Positions 26,206 to 33,959 of a stretch of 64,000 bases of DNA are shown in pieces; within the stretch, counting starts at the first letter, position 1, and each line of letters starts with the position of its first letter. The stretch spans positions 1,121,694 to 1,185,693 of the forward strand of contig NZ_QUMT01000002.1 in the NCBI RefSeq assembly GCF_003387155.1. Direction: 5' to 3'. The stretch is from Roseateles depolymerans (GTDB lineage Bacteria > Pseudomonadota > Gammaproteobacteria > Burkholderiales > Burkholderiaceae_C). Below the pieces are notes generated by a model. It ran no database searches, was not told the origin of the DNA, and saw only the letters and a program-made list of their open reading frames with translations. A program made the position numbers and the translations under genes.

Positions 26206-28109
26206 ACCAGGCTCCCGGCGGGACCACGCATCAGCTCCCCGCCCAGGCGCACCGGCCAGCGGCGCAGCTCGCCGCGCTGCATCGAGCGCAGCCGCAACTG
26301 GGTGAAGCTGTTGATGGCGGCATAGCGGGCGAAGTAGTACTCCAGCACGCTGCCGAAGAGGAACGCGCTGTGGCCCTGGAAAGCCAGCTCATCCAGCTCC
26401 AGGTCGATCTCCGCGCCGCAGCCATGGCTCAGCGGGCCGCTGAACGGCAGTCGCCGCACCACCGACTTCACCGTGACGTGACGCACCCCATCGACCAGTC
26501 GCTGCCAGGAAGGATCGCCCGGCGGCCCGTACAGCGCGAGCAGCCGCCGCAGCGTGGCCGCTGCCTGCGAGGGGGTCTCGTCCGCGAAGGGCAGTTGCTG
26601 CATCGTCAGCAGGCCCACCAGACTCCAGCCCGCTTCGCCCACCGGCTGACGCGTGACCGGCCGGGTCGGCCCGTGCACCGCATCCACCCGCAGGACCGGA
26701 CCGGCGGCATCCAGCCGCCAGGCCCCCGGACCGGCGCTGCCGTTGTGGGGCAGCAGCGTGGGCAGGTCGCGGTTGCTCACCAGCGCGGACACCGACAACT
26801 GGCGGATGTCCTCCCGATAAGGCGCATGACGCGGATCCACCAGCGACAGGAACACTTCCTCGCCGATGTAGCCGGTGCGCGGGCCCTGTTCCTTCTGCTT
26901 GGACGACAGCAGGCGGGGCTCGCGGCGGGCGGTGTAGTAGCCGGAGCCCTCGCCGGAGGGTTCGTGATAGGTGGCGTAAAGCGGCCGGAAAGTCTGCTGG
27001 CCGACCTGCCCGGCCCCGTATCCGATGACGGACTGAAGGCTGTGCACTTCGAAGTCCATCGGCCGGGTGCGGTCCGGGACCACGTGGTATTCCCAGCTGC
27101 CCGGGCCCAGCTGGATGCGGTCCAGCCGCTTGGGGAACAGATTGATCGCGGGGGTGCAATGCAGCGACAGGCTGCCGGCATCCACCATCGCCTCCAGTCC
27201 CGCATCCGGACGGCTGAAGAAGACCACCAGATCGGCTTCCTGCCCATCGATGCGGGCCAGGCGGTCGCCCAGGTCCTGGATGTCGAAGAAGAGGAACCGG
27301 CGCGGCATGGCCGCTGCTTCCTGGATCAGCCGGCAGCCGGAAAAGCTCCGATGGGTGTCCGGCAGCAGGGCCTGGTCGGCCTCAAAGCCCACCGGGGCGA
27401 TGCTGGTCCCGTCGCGCCATTGAGCCGCGGCGGAGAGCCCGTCCACGCCGGCGCCGGTGACGAAGCTGCCCACCGAGGCGCCCAGCACCAGCTCGTGCAG
27501 GCGGAAGGCCACGTCGTCCGGCGCGCTGATGTAGAGCTGCAGGCGGTCCATGCGCAGCTGGCGCAGCGGGATGCCGCCGCCGGTGCGGATGCGCAGTCGC
27601 AGGCCGCCGCGGTAACCGGCCGCGCCCGGCAGGCGGTTCATCGGCAGGTCCGGCGCGTGGGTGAAGTACTGCGCCTGCACCAGCTCGATCGGCCAGAGCA
27701 TCACGTCGTGGGCGGTGCGGAATTCGCAGCGGGTGTCCTGCCCCCGCACCAGGCCCGACTGCAGCACGCTGTTGCGCGGCACCGGGTAGCCCTTGCCCAG
27801 GTTGGGATCGGTGATGTCCACCGAGAAGCGCGCCACCATCATGGACGGCACAGGCGCCAGGAAATTCGGATAGATGGACTCGAGCAGATGCGAGATCAGC
27901 CGGGGATGTTCCGCATCCAGCTTGAGCTGCACGCGCGCCGACAGGAAGGCAAACCCTTCCAGCAGCCGCTCCACATAGGGGTCTGCAACCTCGGTCCCCT
28001 CCATGCCCAGCCGGCCGGCGATCTTGGGGAATTCGCGGGCGAACTCGCCGCCCACCTCGCGCAGGTGGGTGAGTTCATCGTTGTAGAGGCGAAGCAGGCG
28101 CGGGTCCAT
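26202..28109 (-). CDS. tssF: T6SS baseplate protein TssF
   Basis: The start at MDPRLLRLYNDEL (28109) is the family-typical one and lies two bases from the tssE stop; an upstream in-frame start at 28196 would run deep into tssE. The 635 residues match TssF/ImpG, with EFPKIAGRLGM, DPYVERLLEGFAFLSARVQL and LLESIYPNFLAPVPSM. The protein forms the core of the baseplate wedge with TssE and TssG. It overlaps tssG by four bases. Confidence 0.95.
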   Translation of the reverse strand: MDPRLLRLYNDELTHLREVGGEFAREFPKIAGRLGMEGTEVADPYVERLLEGFAFLSARVQLKLDAEHPRLISHLLESIYPNFLAPVPSMMVARFSVDITDPNLGKGYPVPRNSVLQSGLVRGQDTRCEFRTAHDVMLWPIELVQAQYFTHAPDLPMNRLPGAAGYRGGLRLRIRTGGGIPLRQLRMDRLQLYISAPDDVAFRLHELVLGASVGSFVTGAGVDGLSAAAQWRDGTSIAPVGFEADQALLPDTHRSFSGCRLIQEAAAMPRRFLFFDIQDLGDRLARIDGQEADLVVFFSRPDAGLEAMVDAGSLSLHCTPAINLFPKRLDRIQLGPGSWEYHVVPDRTRPMDFEVHSLQSVIGYGAGQVGQQTFRPLYATYHEPSGEGSGYYTARREPRLLSSKQKEQGPRTGYIGEEVFLSLVDPRHAPYREDIRQLSVSALVSNRDLPTLLPHNGSAGPGAWRLDAAGPVLRVDAVHGPTRPVTRQPVGEAGWSLVGLLTMQQLPFADETPSQAAATLRRLLALYGPPGDPSWQRLVDGVRHVTVKSVVRRLPFSGPLSHGCGAEIDLELDELAFQGHSAFLFGSVLEYYFARYAAINSFTQLRLRSMQRGELRRWPVRLGGELMRGPAGSLV

Positions 28110-28111
28110 GT

Positions 28112-28609
28112 TCAGGCCTCCCGCACCTGCACCTGGCCGGCTTCCAGGTCCATCTGGGTGCGCAGCAGGATTTCCAGCGGCACAGGCTGCGACCACAGGT
28201 GGCCGCGGATTTCGAATTCGATCACGTTGTGGGTGTCCAGCACGCTGTCGGCCTCCAGGGCGCGCACTTCCAGCGTGCTCTCCAGGATGCGGGGTTCAAA
28301 TCGGAGGATGGCCTGGCGGATGGCCCGCTCCACATGGCTGACGTCGATCTTGGACGCCAGTTGCCCGGAGAGCGCCGGCAGGCCGAAGTTCAGCACGCTG
28401 GCCGCCACCTGCGGATGGCCCTCCAGGGCCTTGCCCACCGGCTGCACGGCATTGAACAGCCAGCCCAGGTCGCGCAGCACCGCCTGACGCAGCTGCGACT
28501 TGCTCATCATGCGCCGCTCCTCAGCCTCGACACGGCTGGTCGGGTCGTCGTCGGTCAGCCGGTCCAGAAGGGCCGGCTGCAGGCGGTCGCGGGTGGGCTG
28601 CTGGCTCAT
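28112..28609 (-). CDS. tssE: T6SS baseplate protein TssE (gp25-like)
   Basis: The 165-residue protein carries the gp25-like lysozyme-fold pattern: LQPALLDRLTDDDP near the start, then VLNFGLPALSG, IRQAILRFEPRI and VIEFEIRGHLW. Residues in the centre (SQLRQAVLRDLGWLFNAV) form the usual amphipathic helix. TssE starts sheath polymerisation on the baseplate. It lies between tagJ (46 bases upstream) and tssF (two bases downstream). Confidence 0.94.
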   Translation of the reverse strand: MSQQPTRDRLQPALLDRLTDDDPTSRVEAEERRMMSKSQLRQAVLRDLGWLFNAVQPVGKALEGHPQVAASVLNFGLPALSGQLASKIDVSHVERAIRQAILRFEPRILESTLEVRALEADSVLDTHNVIEFEIRGHLWSQPVPLEILLRTQMDLEAGQVQVREA

Positions 28610-28655
28610 GGTCTTTAACCGCGGTTCACTGGATCATGCGCAGCGGACCTGGCAT

Positions 28656-29480
28656 TCAGGACCCCAGCTCAATCAGCCGAACATCCAGCAGCCCGGCCTC
28701 GGCCTGATCGGTCATCAGCACGCGCTGGCCGATGCCGGCGTATTGGTCGCCCTCCCCGGTCGCGTCTGCATTCGAAGCGCCGCCGCCCAGCGGCTGCCAC
28801 TCCGTCAGGCGGGACATCCAGGCGCGCGGGTTCTCGGAGGCCGTGGTGCGCGGATACCGCGTCGGGATCAGGGCCACCGAGCCGCCGCCGTTGGGGAACT
28901 CCAGAAAGGCCGGCGCCCAGACCAGGTCGCGCAGGTCTTCCGGCGGCTCGATCTGGATCTTCACCAGCGCCGACAGGGGCACCCAGCAGTAGCGGCCATT
29001 GATGATGGCCTCCAGGATGGGGCCGAGTCGCGAATCGCCATCGCAGATCCACTCGAAGGCCTGGCCGTCGAGGCTGCCGGACGTGGCCGGCGCCTGCTCC
29101 AGCGCCTGCGCGCGCATGAGGCGCGCCGCCGCATGGTCGCCATCGCCGTCCAGCTTGAGGGCCTGCACCATCGATGCCACCCATTCGGCGGGCTCGCCCA
29201 TGACCAGCGGCGTGGTCTTGCCCTCGAACACCGCTTCGCGCACCAGCTCGCACTTGAGCGCCTCGCGGTAGGTGTTGACCATCGCCAGCGTGGCGGCATC
29301 CAGCTCGCCGCAGACTTCCAGCTGCGCCGCCGCACGCGCCCACTGGCCGTTGACCGCCAGCAGCTGGAACAGCAGCACCCGCAGCTTCGCGTCCTGCGGC
29401 TGCTGGCGCACCTGCTGCTGCACGGCCGCCAGGGCCTCGGCCGGCTTGCCGGCGGCGATCAGGTCTTGCACTGCGCTCAT
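28656..29480 (-). CDS. tagJ: T6SS accessory protein TagJ (ImpE)
   Basis: The 274-residue protein has the ImpE layout: an N-terminal pair of TPR-like helices (LIAAGKPAEALAAVQQQVRQ), then FEWICDGDSRLGPILEAI, GRYCWVPL and WAPAFLEF, and a C-terminal SRLTEWQPL. TagJ binds the N-terminus of TssB and modulates sheath disassembly by ClpV in those T6SS subtypes that have it. Its presence places this system among subtypes with a tagJ-linked TssB. It lies 19 bases after the first hcp stop. Confidence 0.92.
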   Translation of the reverse strand: MSAVQDLIAAGKPAEALAAVQQQVRQQPQDAKLRVLLFQLLAVNGQWARAAAQLEVCGELDAATLAMVNTYREALKCELVREAVFEGKTTPLVMGEPAEWVASMVQALKLDGDGDHAAARLMRAQALEQAPATSGSLDGQAFEWICDGDSRLGPILEAIINGRYCWVPLSALVKIQIEPPEDLRDLVWAPAFLEFPNGGGSVALIPTRYPRTTASENPRAWMSRLTEWQPLGGGASNADATGEGDQYAGIGQRVLMTDQAEAGLLDVRLIELGS

Positions 29481-29499
29481 GAGAAAACTTTCTGCGGCC

Positions 29500-29994
29500 T
29501 CAGGTGAGGTCGTCGGTGAAGGTGCAGGTGCCGCCCATCTGGCCGGTGGCGCTCTGGTTGCGGTATTCCACCGCCACCTTCTGGAAACTCAGGGTGATGC
29601 GTTCCACCGGTTGGCCCTCGGCGTCCACATCGATGTCGTAGGTGGCCACACGGGCCTTTTCCAGCGTGATGCTGAAGAAATCCTGCTGCTCGCCGCCGGC
29701 CTTGCGTAGGCTCAGCTTGGCGCTGCGCACTTCGTCATTGGTGGCGACCGCGCTCATCAGGGCCGTGCTGGCGCTGTCGAGCTGCTTGGTGATGGTGAGC
29801 TGCCGGTAGCTGCGACGGCCGGTGGCCTGTCCCGCCACCGCATCGCCGCCCGCTCCCACCCCCCAGGTGAAACCGGCGACGGTGATGTCGTTCTGGTGTC
29901 CCGGCGAGACGGACTCGCCCTTGACCTTGCCCGCCCGCTTGAGGGTGAGGTCCAGGTACATGTCGGCGCTGCCGCCGCTGTTCGTGAGAGACAT
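29500..29994 (-). CDS. hcp: Hcp family T6SS tube protein (second hcp)
   Basis: The start is taken at the ATG of MSLTNSGGSADM (29994), preceded by TGGAG; an ATG at 30006 has no ribosome site. The roughly 164-residue product has the Hcp1 pattern: MYLDLTLKRAGKVKGESV, ITVAGFTWG, RRSYRQLTITKQLDSAS, then RKAGGEQQDFFSITLEKA and ITLSFQKVAVEY. Hcp hexamers stack to form the inner tube and can carry small effectors. It differs markedly from the hcp encoded just upstream, so the two are not recent duplicates. Confidence 0.92.
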   Translation of the reverse strand: MSLTNSGGSADMYLDLTLKRAGKVKGESVSPGHQNDITVAGFTWGVGAGGDAVAGQATGRRSYRQLTITKQLDSASTALMSAVATNDEVRSAKLSLRKAGGEQQDFFSITLEKARVATYDIDVDAEGQPVERITLSFQKVAVEYRNQSATGQMGGTCTFTDDLT

Positions 29995-30059
29995 GTGAGG
30001 CTCCATGACACACGGGCCACCGCAGTGGCCCGTTGTTGGTCAGCGCAACGAGGCGCGGA

Positions 30060-30539
30060 TCAACGGGTTTCGGTGGTGGCGACGTTCCAGCCGAACTTCA
30101 CCGCGCCACCCAGGGCGCCCTTCTCGTTCTGAGCCTTGTACTCGAACTCGATGTCGGCGTAGCTCAGGGCCACGCTTTCCGAGATGTCACCACCGGCGCT
30201 GGCCGACGGCGAGATCGAGGTGACCAGCACTTGCTTCAGCGTGATCTTCAGGAAGTCCTGTTGGCCTTCACCGGCCTTGCGGCAGGTGATGACGGCGCTG
30301 TCGAAGTGCTTGCCGCTGGCGCAGGCCTTGGCCAGCACCGGCGACGACTTGTCATAGTAGTGCGCGAACACCAGTTGGCCGGGGATGCCCTTGCCCTTGC
30401 CCGAACCACCGCCGGCGGCAGCAGTGCTTTCCTGGCGGGCATCCCAGGACCAGGCGAGCAGATCGATCTCGCCCTTGTGGTCCTTGTGGGTGGATTCGCC
30501 TTCAACACCGGCGAGTTTCAGATTGGCGTCGATCGTCAT
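30060..30539 (-). CDS. hcp: Hcp family T6SS tube protein (first hcp)
   Basis: The 159-residue product has Hcp landmarks: IDANLKLAGVEGESTHKDHK, IDLLAWSW, FAHYYDKSSPVLAKACASGK, RKAGEGQQDFLKITLKQV and YADIEFEYKAQ. Residues 38-50 contain a Gly-rich loop (AAAGGGSGKGKG) that would sit in the extended loop of the hexamer. It lies 135 bases downstream of tssC, so it may be separately transcribed in addition to read-through. It is the more classical of the two Hcp proteins and the likely major tube subunit. Confidence 0.95.
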   Translation of the reverse strand: MTIDANLKLAGVEGESTHKDHKGEIDLLAWSWDARQESTAAAGGGSGKGKGIPGQLVFAHYYDKSSPVLAKACASGKHFDSAVITCRKAGEGQQDFLKITLKQVLVTSISPSASAGGDISESVALSYADIEFEYKAQNEKGALGGAVKFGWNVATTETR

Positions 30540-30674
30540 GATGGTTCTCTCCTTGATGGACTCGTGAGAAGTCGGCCCGCTTCAAAGCATGCGGGACCGC
30601 AAAAACGGGCCGGTGGCCCGGAACTGTTGACCGATGGGCCGGATCGGCCCTCCCTCGGTGACGGGATTTGCGCT

Positions 30675-32174
30675 TTACTGGCCCTTTTGCGACGGCAGCT
30701 TGGACACCAGCCGCAGCGACACCGTCAGCCCTTCGAGCTGGTAGTGCGGACGCAGGAAGAACTTGGAGGTGTAGTAGCCCGGATTGCCCGGGATCTCTTC
30801 CACCAGCACTTCCGCAGCCGCCAGCGGCTTTTGCGACTTGGTGACTTCCGACGAGTTCGCCGGGTCGCCATCGACGTAGTTCATGATCCACTTGTTGAGC
30901 CAGCGCTCCATCTCGCCGCGCTCCTTGAAGGAGCCGACCTTGTCGCGCACGATGCACTTCAGGTAGTGAGCGAAGCGGGTGCAGGCAAACAGGTAGGGCA
31001 GACGGGCCGCCAGATTGGCATTGGCGGTGGCGTCCGGATCGTCATACTCCGCCGGCTTTTGCAGCGACTGCGCACCGATGAAGGCGGCGAAGTCGGAGTT
31101 CTTGCGGTGCACCAGCGGCATGAAGCCGTTCTGGGCCAGCTCGGCCTCGCGGCGGTCGCTGATGGCGATCTCGGTCGGGCACTTCATGGCCACGCCGCCC
31201 TCGTCGGTGGGGAAGCTGTGGGTGGGCAGGTTCTCGACCGCGCCGCCCGACTCCACGCCGCGGATGCGGGTGCACCAGCCGTAGGTCTTGAACGAACGGT
31301 TGATGTTGGTGGCCATCGCATAGGCCGAGTTGGCCCAGGTGTAGGCGTTGTGGTTGCCGCCGCCGGTGTCTTCCTCGAAGTTGAATTCCTCGACCGGATT
31401 GGTGCGGGCGCCATACGGCAGGCGGGCCAGGAAACGCGGCATCGTGAGGCCAATGTAGCGCGCATCGTCCGACTCGCGCAGCGAGCGCCAGGCGGCATAT
31501 TCCGGCGTACCGAAGATCTTGGTCAGGTCCCGCGGGTTCGCCAGTTCCTGCCAGGAGCTCATCTGCATGGCGGAAGGATTCGCCGCGGCAATGAACGGGG
31601 CATGGGCGGCAGCGGCCACCTTGGCCATCTCGCCCAGCAGCTCCACGTCCGGCGGGCTGTGGTCGAAGTAGTAGTCGCCGACCATCGCGCCGAAGGGCTC
31701 ACCGCCGAACTGGCCGTATTCCTCTTCATAGACGCGCTTGAACAGCGGGCTTTGATCCCAGGCGGTGCCCTTGTAGCGCTTGAGCGTCTTGCCCAGCTCC
31801 TGCTTGGAGATGCTCATGACGCGGATCTTGAGCTGCTCATCCGTCTCGGTGTTGTTCACCAGATAGTGCAGGCCGCGCCAGGCGCTTTCCAGCTGCTGGA
31901 ACTCGGGGTTGTGCAGGATGAGGTTGAGCTGCTCGGACAGCTTCTTGTCCAGCTCGGCGATCATCGCCTCGATGGAGACGATCACGTCGCTGCCGATCAG
32001 CGAGGTCTGCGACAGCGCCTGCTGCGCCAGGGTCAGCACCGCCTGCTCGACGGCGGACTTGGCCTCGTCGGTCTTGGGCTTGAATTCCTTGTTCAGCAGC
32101 TGGGCGAACTCGTTGCCTTCGTACGAGATGCCCTGCAACGCGGCGGAGGATTGGGCGAGAGTGTCTTCGGCCAT
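30675..32174 (-). CDS. tssC: T6SS sheath large subunit TssC
   Basis: The 499-residue protein matches TssC/ImpD/EvpB: the central block SAWRGLHYLVNNTETDEQL, then GEPFGAMVGDYYFDHSPPDV, FIAAANPSAMQMSSW and C-terminal FFLRPHYQLEGLTVSLRLVS. It co-assembles with TssB into the contractile sheath around the Hcp tube. It lies 50 bases after tssB in the same operon. Confidence 0.96.
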   Translation of the reverse strand: MAEDTLAQSSAALQGISYEGNEFAQLLNKEFKPKTDEAKSAVEQAVLTLAQQALSQTSLIGSDVIVSIEAMIAELDKKLSEQLNLILHNPEFQQLESAWRGLHYLVNNTETDEQLKIRVMSISKQELGKTLKRYKGTAWDQSPLFKRVYEEEYGQFGGEPFGAMVGDYYFDHSPPDVELLGEMAKVAAAAHAPFIAAANPSAMQMSSWQELANPRDLTKIFGTPEYAAWRSLRESDDARYIGLTMPRFLARLPYGARTNPVEEFNFEEDTGGGNHNAYTWANSAYAMATNINRSFKTYGWCTRIRGVESGGAVENLPTHSFPTDEGGVAMKCPTEIAISDRREAELAQNGFMPLVHRKNSDFAAFIGAQSLQKPAEYDDPDATANANLAARLPYLFACTRFAHYLKCIVRDKVGSFKERGEMERWLNKWIMNYVDGDPANSSEVTKSQKPLAAAEVLVEEIPGNPGYYTSKFFLRPHYQLEGLTVSLRLVSKLPSQKGQ

Positions 32175-32224
32175 GGTGGGTTGCTCCGGAGTCTGGTTTC
32201 AGTGCGCGGCTGCGGTCGGCGCGG

Positions 32225-32737
32225 TCACTGCGCGTCGCTGCCGTCGGCAGGCTTCTGGGCGGAGGCCAGGGACTTGAGCAGCGCTTCGTCCTTCACCACC
32301 TTGGCGATCAGCTGCTCCGCGCCAACCTTGCCGTCCATGTAGGTGATCAGGTTGGCCAGTTGCTGGCGGGCTTCCAGCAGCTGCTTGAGGCCGTCCACCT
32401 TGCGAGCCACGGCGGCCGGCGAGAAGTCGTCCATGCTCTCGAAGGTGATGTCCACCATCAGGTTGCCTTCACCGGTCAGGGTGTTGGGCACGTTGAAGGC
32501 CACACGCGGCTTCATCGCCTTCATGCGGGCGTCGAAGTTGTCGACATCGAAGTCCAGGAACTTGCGGTCGGCCACCGGCGCCAGGGGCTCGGTCGGCTTG
32601 CCCGACAGGTCCGACAGCACGCCCATCACGAACGGCAGCTGGACCTTCTTCTCGGCGCCGTAGAGCTCGACGTCGTATTCGATCTGGACGCGCGGGGCGC
32701 GGTTCCTGGCGATGAACTTCTGGCTGCTGGTGGCCAT
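32225..32737 (-). CDS. tssB: T6SS sheath small subunit TssB
   Basis: The 170-residue protein shows the TssB/ImpB pattern: QKFIARNRAPRVQIEYDVEL, LPFVMGVLSDLSGK, KFLDFDVDNFDARMKAMKPR and a C-terminal helix with LLEARQQLANLITYMDGK. It pairs with TssC to form the sheath protomer; its N-terminus is the expected TagJ contact. It lies 74 bases after tssA. Confidence 0.96.
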   Translation of the reverse strand: MATSSQKFIARNRAPRVQIEYDVELYGAEKKVQLPFVMGVLSDLSGKPTEPLAPVADRKFLDFDVDNFDARMKAMKPRVAFNVPNTLTGEGNLMVDITFESMDDFSPAAVARKVDGLKQLLEARQQLANLITYMDGKVGAEQLIAKVVKDEALLKSLASAQKPADGSDAQ

Positions 32738-32811
32738 GTGCTACTCCTGAATGAAGACGTCGTCGTGGGCGTCGGAATGGTTCTTGTGAAGGGAGGGACT
32801 CGGGGTGGGCA

Positions 32812-33846
32812 TCACTCGTCGGTGCGGCCGGCCAGGCGCTCGATTTCGCTCAGGCCGTCCGGCACGAGGTCGCGGATGATGTCCATGAAGTTCTTGGTCA
32901 TGAGCCGCTGCGCCCGGCGGATCAGCAGCGGTGCGGGGTTGCTCGGTTCGTTCAACTCGATCCAGTCGCACACGCGCTGCAGGGCGCGCATGGCGTCTTC
33001 GCGGCTGGCGATGACACCGGCGGGCACGGCGATGCGGGCAACCGCGGTGGCGGCGCCAGTCGGGCCGTCCTGCCCGTCAGCGGCAGCGCCCACGTCATCG
33101 GCGGCCGCGGACGTGCCACCGCCCAGCTGTGCAGCCACCTGGGCCAGGGGCTTGAGGACGCGGATCAAGGGGGTGAAATCCGGTCCCTGGGCGGCGCCCA
33201 GATGCTGCTCGATGAGGGTGGAGATGGCCTGGACGGTGGTCAGGCCCGCCTGCAGGCGTTCCACCAGTGCGGGGTCGCTGGCGGACAGCGCGCCGAGTCC
33301 TTCGAGCAGGCCCTGGGGGGACGGGGCCGATTCGTTGGGACCCGGGTCGACGTTGCCGAACGCCAATTCGACGTCACGCACGCGGGGGCCGCCGCGCTGG
33401 CCGGTGAGGCTGGCCGCACGCAGGTCGGCCAGCGCCGCTTCCGGGCTGGCCAGGGGCAGCAGCGCATTCATGCGCATGGTGGGGTCGTTGTTGTCGCTGG
33501 CGTCCAGTTGGGGGTGGACATGGTCCCAGTGACGTTCCAGGAGCCCCTGGATGAGGGCCAGCCCGCTCAGCGCGGCCTGGTAGCCCTTGAGGCGGGCGCC
33601 GCTGCGCACCAGCCAGACGGCCAGGCGCAGGTCGCGGCTGCGTTCGGCCAGGGCCAGGGCCTGTTCCCAGACCTTGATCCAGTCCGGCTCCTCGGCGGGG
33701 ATGACCGTGTCGCCGTACTGCTGCTCGGGTTTGCCTTCGCCGGCAGTCTGCAGGGCCAGGAAGGCCGCGTCGTATTCCAGGTCGGGGCCACAGGGGGCGT
33801 CGTCCTGGAGAGGGGTCAGCAGATGATCGAGCTCAATATCAGCCAT
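32812..33846 (-). CDS. tssA: T6SS cap/baseplate protein TssA
   Basis: The 344-residue protein has the N-terminal ImpA domain: LQDDAPCGPDLEYDAAF, WIKVWEQALALAERSRDLRL and a GLLERHWDHVHPQLD stretch. After a variable Ala/Gly-rich linker, the C-terminal part (RRAQRLMTKNFMDIIRDLVP) is of the short TssA type. TssA primes and caps the growing sheath-tube. It is the first gene of the leftward structural operon, directly downstream of a T6SS-type promoter. Confidence 0.93.
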   Translation of the reverse strand: MADIELDHLLTPLQDDAPCGPDLEYDAAFLALQTAGEGKPEQQYGDTVIPAEEPDWIKVWEQALALAERSRDLRLAVWLVRSGARLKGYQAALSGLALIQGLLERHWDHVHPQLDASDNNDPTMRMNALLPLASPEAALADLRAASLTGQRGGPRVRDVELAFGNVDPGPNESAPSPQGLLEGLGALSASDPALVERLQAGLTTVQAISTLIEQHLGAAQGPDFTPLIRVLKPLAQVAAQLGGGTSAAADDVGAAADGQDGPTGAATAVARIAVPAGVIASREDAMRALQRVCDWIELNEPSNPAPLLIRRAQRLMTKNFMDIIRDLVPDGLSEIERLAGRTDE

Positions 33847-33873
33847 TGCGTCCGGCGTTTTCTTGACGTCCGG

Positions 33874-33917
33874 ACTCTAGAGACACAAAACAATTCGCGC
33901 AGTGGTCGAAAGTCATA
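33874..33917 (-). promoter_or_regulatory. Predicted T6SS-type promoter of the structural operon (tssA)
   Basis: On the minus strand TATGACTTTCGACCACTG (33917-33900) is followed after 18 bases by TCTAGAGT (33881-33874), 28 bases before the tssA ATG. Spacing and orientation are the same as at vgrG, the DUF6484 gene and the kinase. TAGAGT fits a TAnnnT -10 form. Confidence 0.6.
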
Positions 33918-33932
33918 TTGGCCTGAAACGGG

Positions 33933-33953
33933 TGGGTCGACGAGGTCGACCCA
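33933..33953 (-). terminator. Hairpin between the histidine-kinase gene and tssA
   Basis: TGGGTCGAC and GTCGACCCA form a perfect 9-bp stem with a three-base loop. It sits seven bases upstream of the last base of the kinase stop region and just upstream of the tssA promoter, where it could insulate the two leftward units. There is no strong T-run, so Rho-independent termination is uncertain. Confidence 0.35.
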
Positions 33954-33959
33954 TCCCCT

